Shown: piece after piece, positions 15,980-23,145 of the stretch | Position numbering within the stretch: the stretch's first letter is position 1 | Layout of the letters: every line of letters starts with the position of its first letter | Source of the DNA: Streptomyces tibetensis | GTDB lineage: Bacteria > Actinomycetota > Actinomycetes > Streptomycetales > Streptomycetaceae | Direction of reading: 5' to 3' | Assembly (NCBI RefSeq): GCF_007655005.1 | Contig: NZ_SZVW01000031.1 | Location: forward strand, 27,394 to 91,393 | DNA: 64,000 bases | Translations under genes and position numbers: made by a program | The notes under the pieces: generated by a model | Told to the model about the DNA's origin: nothing | What the model saw: only the letters and a program-made list of their open reading frames with translations | Database searches by the model: none

Positions 15980-16477
15980 GCCGTCGTCCTCCGGCAGCGC
16001 GCTGTCGTCCTCCACCACGTGCACGGCTGCCTCCTCCGCGCCGGCCGCCCCGCCGTCGATGCCGACGTCGGAGGCGACGGTCTCCTTCGTCGTGTCGGCG
16101 TGGGCACCCTCGTCGGGGGCGACCAGACGGCCGGCGCGGGCGGTGCCCGCCTCGGGGTCCACCGGTTCGCCGTCGCCGTCGGGGGTGTCCCCCACGCCGT
16201 CCCCGGCGGGCTCGGCGGACACGTCGGGGACCTCCTGGGACAGCCGTTCGTCGAGGCTCTCGCCCTCGTGCTGCTCGGCCGCGGTGGTGCCACGCTTGGT
16301 GACGCCCAAGGGCTTCTCCGGCGGGGAGTAGCCCTCGTCGAGCGTGTCGTCGTACGTCCGTTCGTCGACGGCGTCCTGCAGGTCCAGCGGCGCGGCGTCC
16401 GCCTGCTCCTCGTTGGTACCGGTGGGCTGGTACGCGTCGTCCGCCATCGGTTCGGGGCGCATCGGTTCCGTGCCCAT
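15971..16477 (-). CDS. DUF5709 domain protein
   Basis: A 168-residue highly acidic, mostly disordered protein. The recognisable core is DDTLDEGYSPPEKPLGVTK followed by GESLDERLSQEVPDV, typical of DUF5709 proteins in Streptomyces. It has no signal peptide or membrane segment, and the function of the family is unknown. ATG 16477 follows GGAAGG by eight bases; a GTG one codon upstream overlaps the ribosome site. The stop codon lies inside the final arm of the hairpin array, so the 3' end of its mRNA would be fully base-paired. Confidence 0.82.
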   Translation of the reverse strand: MGTEPMRPEPMADDAYQPTGTNEEQADAAPLDLQDAVDERTYDDTLDEGYSPPEKPLGVTKRGTTAAEQHEGESLDERLSQEVPDVSAEPAGDGVGDTPDGDGEPVDPEAGTARAGRLVAPDEGAHADTTKETVASDVGIDGGAAGAEEAAVHVVEDDSALPEDDGSV

Positions 16478-16657
16478 CACTCCTGCCTTCCTGTGTGCTG
16501 CTCGGCTCGTTCGTCTCGCCTGTCCGTTCCGCGTTTCCCGTTACGCGGGCTCTAACCTCGGCGGACGTCCCCCGGAACCGGGAGGGTGCCCGAACGTCGC
16601 GCGGGCCAACAGGAGTTAAAACCCTGGGCAGGCCCGGACATTACCCACCGGTCAATC

Positions 16658-16685
16658 TTGAAAGCTCAATCAGTACGGCTATCAT
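16658..16685 (+). promoter_or_regulatory. Candidate promoter of the amino-acid permease
   Basis: TTGAAA at 16658-16663, a 16-base spacer and TATCAT at 16680-16685 form a good vegetative-type promoter in an A+T-richer patch of the 395-base gap. The remaining ~190 bases to the permease start would be a long untranslated leader. I see no riboswitch in it. Confidence 0.55.
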
Positions 16686-16872
16686 CACTCGCACACACGG
16701 TGTGACCGGCTGTCGACGCGGCGGCAGCACGGTATCCGCCACCCCTTCTCTCATCGCCACCGGGACCTGGGCCACCCTTTCCTCCGTCCGGCGGCGAGCT
16801 CCACCCCACCCCCCAACGCCGCCGGGACGGCCTGCCCGCCTCCGGTCGCGGACAAGTGAAAGCAGCGCATCC

Positions 16873-18342
16873 ATGAGCTACAGCAGGGGCAGAGGGCTGC
16901 AGGCCAATGTCCTCAGCACGTTCGACACCGTGGTGATGGCGGTCGCGGGCAGCGCCCCGGCGTACTCGCTGGCGGCGACCACCGCCGTGCTGGTCGGCGC
17001 GGTGGGTCTGGCGAGTCCGGCCGCCCTGCTGTACTGCGCGATACCCATGCTGGGCATCGCGCTGGCGTTCAGCTACCTCGGCCGGATCGACGTCAACGCG
17101 GGCGCCAGTTACTCGTGGGTGGGGCGCACGCTCCACCCCTTCCTCGGCTTCATCAGCGGCTGGGCGCTGGTCATCTCGGCGACGATCTTCATGGTGGCCG
17201 GGTCGCTGCCCGCCGGTTCGATGACGCTGGCGCTCTTCGACGACGGTCTCGCGGACAACACCGCGCTGTCCACGGTGGTCGGCGCGGCCTGGTTCCTCGT
17301 CATGCTGGGCGTGGTGCTCGGCGGCGCCCGGCTCACGGTCCGCGCCCAGCTGATCATGTCCGGTGTCGAGCTGGCCGTCCTGGCGTTGTTCGCGGTGCTC
17401 GCCTTCTTCCACACCGGCAACGCCCGCGCCTTCGACTGGTCCTGGCTCGGCTTCTCGCACTTCGACGGCATGGCCGGCTTCGCCTCGGGCGCGCTCATCG
17501 CCGCGTTCTACTACTGGGGCTGGGACGTCACCAGCAACCTCAGCGAGGAGACCCGCAACAGCCGCCGCACGACGGGCCTCGCGGGCCTGATCGGAGTGGG
17601 CATCGTGTTCCTGCTGTTCGAGGTGTTCACCATCGCGGTGAACGTGATCCTATCCTCGAAGCAGATCGAGGAGAACGACGCGAACGTGCTGGCGGTGCTC
17701 GGCGAGGAGATCTGGCCGGGCTGGGGCGGCAAGCTGCTCATCGTGGCCGTGATGCTGTCCACCATCGCCACCCTGGAGACGACGCTGATCCAGGTGACGC
17801 GCTCGCTTTTCGCGATGGGCCGGGACCGTACGATGCCGGCGGCGCTGGGCCGGGTGCACCGGCGGTGGAACACGCCCTGGGTGGCGATCGTGGTGGTCGG
17901 GTCGGTGGCGCTGGTGATGTTCATCGCCTCCAACGCCCTGGGCTCGGTGGGCGACATCCTCTCCGACGCCATCTCGGCGATCGGCCTGCAGATCGCCGTC
18001 TACTACGGTCTCGCGGGACTCGCGGTGGTCGTCGCCTACCGGAAGATGCTGCTGAAGTCCCCGGCCAACTTCCTCTTCGGCGGCCTGTGGCCGCTGTGCG
18101 GCGCCCTGTTCATGTTCTGGGTGTTCGTGGAGTCGCTGGGCGAGCTGAGCACCGCCGCCATCTCGATCGGCATCGGCGGGCTCGCGGTCGGGCTCATCCC
18201 GATGCTCTGGTACTGGAGGCAGGGCAGCGACTACTACCGGCCCGCGAAGCTGGACGCCTCGCGGGCGGTCGAGACGGACTACGTCCCCGACGAACAGGAC
18301 GCGCACGCCCGTGTCCACGAGGGTCTGTCCACCGACTTCTGA
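16873..18342 (+). CDS. APC-family amino-acid permease
   Basis: A 489-residue inner-membrane transporter with about 12 helices, of the amino acid-polyamine-organocation superfamily. Helix 1 has the family motif VMAVAGSAPAYSLAATTAVL, and ASYSWVGRTLHPFLGFISGW matches the helix 3 region. Helix 6 contains FYYWGWDVTSNLSEETRNSR with the typical Glu-Glu-x-Arg-Asn end. It should import an amino acid or amine by cation symport. ATG 16873 has only a weak GAAAG upstream. The following hypothetical gene begins ten bases after its stop and may be co-transcribed. Confidence 0.88.
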   Translation: MSYSRGRGLQANVLSTFDTVVMAVAGSAPAYSLAATTAVLVGAVGLASPAALLYCAIPMLGIALAFSYLGRIDVNAGASYSWVGRTLHPFLGFISGWALVISATIFMVAGSLPAGSMTLALFDDGLADNTALSTVVGAAWFLVMLGVVLGGARLTVRAQLIMSGVELAVLALFAVLAFFHTGNARAFDWSWLGFSHFDGMAGFASGALIAAFYYWGWDVTSNLSEETRNSRRTTGLAGLIGVGIVFLLFEVFTIAVNVILSSKQIEENDANVLAVLGEEIWPGWGGKLLIVAVMLSTIATLETTLIQVTRSLFAMGRDRTMPAALGRVHRRWNTPWVAIVVVGSVALVMFIASNALGSVGDILSDAISAIGLQIAVYYGLAGLAVVVAYRKMLLKSPANFLFGGLWPLCGALFMFWVFVESLGELSTAAISIGIGGLAVGLIPMLWYWRQGSDYYRPAKLDASRAVETDYVPDEQDAHARVHEGLSTDF

Positions 18343-18352
18343 GGGGGACCCG

Positions 18353-19321
18353 ATGGCACGCGGTCTCAGACGCGGTTTCACTCCCGACTTCGACCCCGAC
18401 TGCGGGGACACCGACCTCACCTCCGCCCGCCAGGACGTCGTGATCGGCCGCTGGCAGGGGCTGCGGGACCTCCTGGGCGCCACCGGCCGCGACTGGACGG
18501 CCCGGGGGCACCGGATCCGGCAGCTCGCGCAGGTGTGCGCGGGCAGTTCGACGGTGGAGTCCTGGCTCTCGGCCGACGCCCACAGCGCCGACGCGTTGGT
18601 GCTGCGGGCGGCGACGGAGACCGCCCGCACCTTCAACATGGCCATCGCGGCGGGGCGGGGCGTGCCGATCGACCAGCACCGCGTGGACGCGACGGTACTG
18701 GCCTGCCTTACGGCGACGGAGGCACACCCGGAGGACCCGACGCCGTGGGTGTCGCTGATCTCGGTGGCGCGCCTGTACCCGAAGGGCGTGCGCCGACAGG
18801 AACTGGGGCGCTGGTGGGACGAGTTGCACGGCCGGGATCCCTACAGCGTCGAGGGACACCTTCAGGTGCTCCACTACTACTCGGCGCGCTGGCACGGCAC
18901 ACACGGCCTGATGTACGACTTCGCCCGGGACGCGGCCGGAGTGGCGCCGCCCGGCTGTCCGCTGCCGGTACTGGTGCAGTACGCCCGGGTCGAGGAGTAC
19001 CGCTTCGCCCTGGACGCGGCGCAGGGCAGGCAGTCCGCCGTGGGCCTCTCACAGCACTGGAACCACGACGGTGCGTCGAGCGACCTGCGGCGAACCTGGC
19101 AGCGCTGGGTCATGGGCCGGACGCAGAGCGGTATCGCGCCCGGTGAACTGCGCGACTTCAACTACCTGGCCCACGCGGCCTGCTCCGCCGGCGCCACGGA
19201 CATCGCAGGCGTCCTGATGGGCATGCTGGGACCCCGCGCGACGCGCACGCCGTGGTCGTACACGGGGGATGCGGAGAAACAGATCACCAAGTGGCGCAAG
19301 GAGCTGCGGCTGGGGGCGTGA
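18353..19321 (+). CDS. Conserved-type hypothetical protein, helical-repeat-like (322 aa)
   Basis: A 322-residue soluble protein beginning MARGLRRGFTPDFDPDCGD, with a long series of helix pairs (RWQGLRDLLGATGRDW, DALVLRAATETARTFNMAI, LRDFNYLAHAACSAGATDIA) that look like a TPR-like solenoid. No catalytic motif is visible. GAGGGGG lies five bases before ATG 18353. It follows the amino-acid permease closely and is convergent with the nickel transporter. I do not recognise a function; a structural or regulatory scaffold is possible but unsupported. Confidence 0.75.
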   Translation: MARGLRRGFTPDFDPDCGDTDLTSARQDVVIGRWQGLRDLLGATGRDWTARGHRIRQLAQVCAGSSTVESWLSADAHSADALVLRAATETARTFNMAIAAGRGVPIDQHRVDATVLACLTATEAHPEDPTPWVSLISVARLYPKGVRRQELGRWWDELHGRDPYSVEGHLQVLHYYSARWHGTHGLMYDFARDAAGVAPPGCPLPVLVQYARVEEYRFALDAAQGRQSAVGLSQHWNHDGASSDLRRTWQRWVMGRTQSGIAPGELRDFNYLAHAACSAGATDIAGVLMGMLGPRATRTPWSYTGDAEKQITKWRKELRLGA

Positions 19322-19328
19322 GCGTCCG

Positions 19329-20480
19329 CTAGGAACCCTCCGGCCCGGCCAGGTCGCCCGACCACTTCTCCTCGATGCGTCCGACTCTCCACACCACCAG
19401 CGCCACCACCCAGGTGGCGAAGAACAGGGCGACGACGACGTAGCCGAGGATGTTGAGGTCCAGGCCGGAGATCCGATCCCAGAAGGGACCGTGCAGGTCG
19501 AGCCGTTCGGCGAGGAGGCCGAGGAGTTCGACCGTGCCGATGAGGAGGGCCACGGCGACGGACAGGCCGGTGATGGTGAGGTTGTAGTAGACCTTGCGGA
19601 CCGGCTTGGAGAAGGCCCAGCCGTAGGCGAAGTTCATGAACGAGCCGTCGATGGTGTCGAGCAGGCACATCCCGGCGGCGAACAGGACGGGCAGGCACAG
19701 GATCGCGTACCAGGGCAGTCCGGAGGCGGCGCCGGAGCCGGCCAGGACGAGCAGGGCGATCTCGGTGGCGGTGTCGAAGCCGAGGCCGAACAGCAGGCCC
19801 AGCGGGTACATGTGCCAGGGCTTGGAGACCGACTTCATGACGCGGCCCAGCAGGCGGTTCATGAACCCGCGGTTGTTCAGCTGTTCCTCCAGGGCGGCCT
19901 CGTCGTAGCGGCCCGAGCGCATGGCGCGGAACACCTTCCAGATGCCGGCCAGGACGACGAGGTTGACGGCCGCGATGAGGTAGAGGAACGTGCCGGAGAC
20001 GGTCGTGCCGATCAGGCCGGTGACGTCGTGCAGGGCGGAGCCGTCGTCACGGACCGGCCCGGCCAGGGTCTTCACGCCGAGGGTGAGCAGGAAGGCCAGG
20101 GCGAAGACGACGCTGGAGTGGCCGAGGGAGAACCAGAAGCCCACGGACAGCGGCCGCTGCCCCTCCCCCATCAGCTTGCGGGTGGTGTTGTCGATGGCGG
20201 CGATGTGGTCGGCGTCGAAGGCGTGCCGCATGCCGAGCGTGTACGCGGTGACGCCGATGCCGACGCCGAAGGTCTGCGTACCGATCGCGTGGTGCTCCGG
20301 CGCGACGATCGCGACGAGGGTGAACCAGCCGATCACGTGCAGGGCCAGGATGAAGGCCGCCATCCCCCCGACCCTGGTCCACTCCCGCCGCGTCATGGAG
20401 GTGCGGACGCGGTGCCAGGCCGTGCGCTGGGCGGGGGCCGGGGCGGGGAGGGGCGGAGTGGACTCAGGGGCGGCCGTCAT
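19329..20480 (-). CDS. HoxN/HupN/NixA-family nickel/cobalt permease
   Basis: A 383-residue membrane protein with about eight helices. The diagnostic metal motif is GMRHAFDADHIAAIDNTTRK near residue 83 (H-x4-D-H), joined by FSLGHSSVVF and LLFGLGFDTATEIALL. These proteins import Ni2+ or Co2+ with high affinity. The N-terminal ~35 residues are proline-rich and cytosolic. The ribosome site at ATG 20480 is poor (pyrimidine-rich upstream). A 17-base element resembling the nickel regulator Nur's box lies 66 bases upstream, favouring nickel as substrate. The gene stands alone. Confidence 0.9.
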   Translation of the reverse strand: MTAAPESTPPLPAPAPAQRTAWHRVRTSMTRREWTRVGGMAAFILALHVIGWFTLVAIVAPEHHAIGTQTFGVGIGVTAYTLGMRHAFDADHIAAIDNTTRKLMGEGQRPLSVGFWFSLGHSSVVFALAFLLTLGVKTLAGPVRDDGSALHDVTGLIGTTVSGTFLYLIAAVNLVVLAGIWKVFRAMRSGRYDEAALEEQLNNRGFMNRLLGRVMKSVSKPWHMYPLGLLFGLGFDTATEIALLVLAGSGAASGLPWYAILCLPVLFAAGMCLLDTIDGSFMNFAYGWAFSKPVRKVYYNLTITGLSVAVALLIGTVELLGLLAERLDLHGPFWDRISGLDLNILGYVVVALFFATWVVALVVWRVGRIEEKWSGDLAGPEGS

Positions 20481-20545
20481 CGGGGGGAGGGTCTTTCTCT
20501 CGGACGGACGGCTGCGGTGAACAGCCTTGTGCCATCCTGCGGTAC

Positions 20546-20562
20546 CTGCAAGTCATGTGCAG
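20546..20562. promoter_or_regulatory. Nur-box-like site before the nickel permease
   Basis: CTGCAAGTCATGTGCAG fits the Nur consensus tTGCaa-N5-ttGCAA known from S. coelicolor, with both TGCA cores in place and 11 bases apart. Nur is the nickel-sensing Fur-family repressor. The position, about 65-80 bases before the start codon, suits promoter repression. Flanking consensus bases are only partly matched. Confidence 0.55.
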
Positions 20563-20639
20563 TAAAGCCCGTGACAGGTCTTGTCCATGGAACCGAAAAC
20601 TCCGCCGGACCGGCCCAGGGCAGCCCGGTCGGCCGGGTG

Positions 20640-21488
20640 TCAGACCTCGGCGTTCGGTCCGTCGGGCCGGCTGTGGCGCTGCTCGACCATCTCTCGGCTC
20701 AGCTCCTCCGTCTCCGTCTGGGCCAGCCGCTCGAAGCCGTCCTCGGTGATGACCGAGACGATCGGGTAGATGCGGCGGGTGAGGTCGGGGCCACCGGTCG
20801 CCGCGTCGTCGTCCGCCGCGTCGTACAGCGCCTGCAGGGCCGCCAGAGCCGCCTCGCGGCGGGACATGCCCGTGCGGTACAGCTTCTTCAACGCGCCCCG
20901 GGCGTACGGCGATCCGGAGCCCTCGGCGTGGAAGCCGAACTTCTCGTAGCGGCCGCCGACGACGTCGAAGGAGAAGATGCGGCCCTGCTCCCCCTCGGGG
21001 GCCGTGGGGTCGTAGCCGGCGAGCAGCGGAACGACCGCGAGGCCCTGCATGGCCTGGCCCAGGTTGTCGCGGATCATGGTGGCGAGCCGGGTCGCCTTCC
21101 CGGCGAGGGTCATGGGGGTGCCCTCGATCTTCTCGAAGTGCGCCAGCTCGACCTGGTACAGCCTCACCATGTCCACCGCGAGCCCGACCGTGCCCGCGAA
21201 GGCGACCGCGCAGTGGTCGTCCGCGGGGTGCACCTTCTCCAGGTCTCGCTGGGCGATCAGGTTGCCCATCGTCGCCCGCCGGTCGCCCGCGATGAGTACG
21301 CCGTCCCGGTAGGTGAGGGCCAGGACGGTCGTGCCGTGCGGGGCGCCCTCGGCGCGGACGCCGTCCGGCAGGACGCGACGGGTGTTCAGCAGCTCGGGGC
21401 GGTGGGCCGCCAGGAAGTCGGTGAAGGACGAGGAGCCCGGGGTGAAGAACTCTTCGCCCAGCCTGCCCTCGTGGTCGCTCGCCACCAT
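20640..21488 (-). CDS. prcB: 20S proteasome beta subunit paralogue (orphan)
   Basis: A 282-residue Ntn-hydrolase. A ~52-residue propeptide (with FTPGSSSFTDFLAAHRPELL) ends at HG, exposing catalytic Thr53 in GTTVLALTYRDGVLIAGDRR. The Lys-equivalent region follows, then GRIFSFDVVGG and YDAADDDAATGGPDLTRRIY as in actinobacterial PrcB. It would form the proteolytic rings of the Pup-dependent proteasome. The usual partners (prcA, pup, dop, pafA, arc) are all absent here, so it is probably a second copy. GAGGGGGA precedes the ATG. It lies downstream of a membrane protein but behind a terminator. Confidence 0.9.
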   Translation of the reverse strand: MVASDHEGRLGEEFFTPGSSSFTDFLAAHRPELLNTRRVLPDGVRAEGAPHGTTVLALTYRDGVLIAGDRRATMGNLIAQRDLEKVHPADDHCAVAFAGTVGLAVDMVRLYQVELAHFEKIEGTPMTLAGKATRLATMIRDNLGQAMQGLAVVPLLAGYDPTAPEGEQGRIFSFDVVGGRYEKFGFHAEGSGSPYARGALKKLYRTGMSRREAALAALQALYDAADDDAATGGPDLTRRIYPIVSVITEDGFERLAQTETEELSREMVEQRHSRPDGPNAEV

Positions 21489-21509
21489 GCCGTTCCCCCT
21501 CGATCGTGA

Positions 21510-21545
21510 CCGCCCGCCCGACTCCTACCTGAGTCGGGCGGGCGG
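21510..21545 (-). terminator. Terminator between membrane protein and proteasome gene
   Basis: A perfect 15-base stem (21510-21524 with 21531-21545) and six-base loop lies 19 bases past the membrane-protein stop and about 20 bases before the proteasome-beta start. It should end the upstream transcript, implying that the beta subunit has its own promoter or relies on read-through. Confidence 0.75.
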
Positions 21546-21563
21546 GAAACACCGTCGGCGGTG

Positions 21564-23042
21564 TCAGCGGCCCGGTGCCACGCGGACGTCCAGGTCCGAG
21601 ATCCGGTGGACGGGCCAGGACCGCGCGTAGCGAGGTGGCGTGCCGCCGGCCGGTGCCACGTGTGCGACCGGGCGACGCTCCGCGGTGCGCAGGATGTCCG
21701 CCGCGGTGGTGTTCTCGTTGTGTCCGGACGTCGCCCCCGAGGAGCAGCCGGTGTAGTAGCCGATCGGGATGGCCTCCTGACCGGTGAGCAGACAGGGGGC
21801 GCGGACACCGAGCCGGTGCAGGGCGTCGGCGGTGCGGCCCCAGTCACGGCGGCTCTCGGCGTTGCGGGACACGGCGCCGTCCAGCACGGCGAGCTGTGTC
21901 GCGAGATGCCCGGCCAGGGCGAGCGCGACGAGCGGCGCGGCCACCGGGCGCCACGCTCCGCCCGGGGCCCTGACCAGGTGCCACAGCGCGTCGGCGACCG
22001 GGATCGCGAGCAGCGCGTAGGCCGGCTGGAGGAAGCGGGGCGCCGCGTAGCCGATCATGAAGAGGTACGGCAGCGCGGCGGTGGTCGCGCAGACCAGTGG
22101 GACCAGGGTCCGCTCCAGGCGCCGGGCCCGGGCCGCGAGGGCCAGTCCGAGACCGGCCAGGACGGGCAGGGCGAACCACCAGGCGGTGACCGCAGGGCTG
22201 GGCGTGGACCCGGTGCACGGCCGGCACAGGGTTCGTCCGCCCAGGCTGCGCAGCTGGTCGTCGACGGCGATCTGCCAGCCCAGTCCGCCCTGGATCCGGG
22301 AGGCCTCCGCCAACCGCTCGCCCAGCCCGCCGTAGCTCGCGTACGCCTCGATCACCCACGGAACGGCGCCCGCCGCCAGACCCGCCACGAGCGCGAGGAG
22401 GAGTCGCTGACGGCGGCGCGCCAGGGCGAGGACGAGCAGCGGCAGGGCCAGGTAGACCGCGTCGGTGGGGCGCATCCACGCCATGAGGGCGGCCCCGGCC
22501 GCGAGACCCCACAGGAGCACCGGGGCGGGACGCTCCTCCCGAGCCCGCAGGAAGCAGCCGACGCCGGTCAGGGCGCCGATCGCGACCCAGTAGTTGGGCA
22601 TGGCCTGCGGGCCGTAGAAGAGGGTCATCCACAGCGAGGCGAAGAGGGCACCGCCGAGGACCAGGACGCGGGTCGGGAAGAGACCCCGCCAGGCGCACAG
22701 GGCCAGGTGGAGGGCGAGACCGGACAGCAGGGCGAGGTAGACGCGCAGCAGCGGGACGGACGACGACCAGGACGCGACCGGCGCCACCAGCAGCGAGACG
22801 CCGCGGGAGCGGGGGGCACTGAAGAAGGCCGCGGGGTGGCGCGAGGTGACCTGGCTGACGTAGACGATCTCGTCCCAGCCGAGGCCCAGGACGGGCCGGA
22901 CGAGGACGAGCTGCGCGAGGACGAAGACGGCGGCCAGGACGGCGAGCGGCCGGTTGCCGCGCGCCCATGAAGCGGCGCGCGGCCCGGCCGCCTGTTCGCG
23001 TCTTCGCCTGCGGACGAGGATGGCGTTCGCGCCATCAGGCAT
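21564..23042 (-). CDS. Polytopic membrane protein, GT-C/glycosyltransferase-like
   Basis: A 492-residue integral membrane protein with about ten helices. After helix 1 comes VLGLGWDEIVYVSQV, an acidic pair in the first outer loop as in GT-C (dolichyl/decaprenyl-phosphate sugar) transferases, then FYGPQAMPNYWVAIGALTG and AWMRPTDAVYLALPLL. The C-terminal soluble part has LLTGQEAIPIGYYTGCSS. It may transfer a lipid-linked sugar to an envelope acceptor, but no family-specific motif settles this. ATG 23042 follows AAGGGGCGG. No glycosyl-donor gene is adjacent. Confidence 0.72.
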   Translation of the reverse strand: MPDGANAILVRRRRREQAAGPRAASWARGNRPLAVLAAVFVLAQLVLVRPVLGLGWDEIVYVSQVTSRHPAAFFSAPRSRGVSLLVAPVASWSSSVPLLRVYLALLSGLALHLALCAWRGLFPTRVLVLGGALFASLWMTLFYGPQAMPNYWVAIGALTGVGCFLRAREERPAPVLLWGLAAGAALMAWMRPTDAVYLALPLLVLALARRRQRLLLALVAGLAAGAVPWVIEAYASYGGLGERLAEASRIQGGLGWQIAVDDQLRSLGGRTLCRPCTGSTPSPAVTAWWFALPVLAGLGLALAARARRLERTLVPLVCATTAALPYLFMIGYAAPRFLQPAYALLAIPVADALWHLVRAPGGAWRPVAAPLVALALAGHLATQLAVLDGAVSRNAESRRDWGRTADALHRLGVRAPCLLTGQEAIPIGYYTGCSSGATSGHNENTTAADILRTAERRPVAHVAPAGGTPPRYARSWPVHRISDLDVRVAPGR

Positions 23043-23145
23043 GTTCCGCCCCTTACCCCGATGATCGGAAAACACGATCAAGCTAACCCGCGGGGCGGGG
23101 AGGTACAGGGCGGAACTCGGCCAAGTGCCTGACCCGTGGCAAGGG

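Noticed and set aside
20481..20600. Cobalamin riboswitch before the nickel/cobalt permease
   Set aside because: The leader is too short and lacks the B12-box and conserved stems; the Nur-like box is the only clear element.
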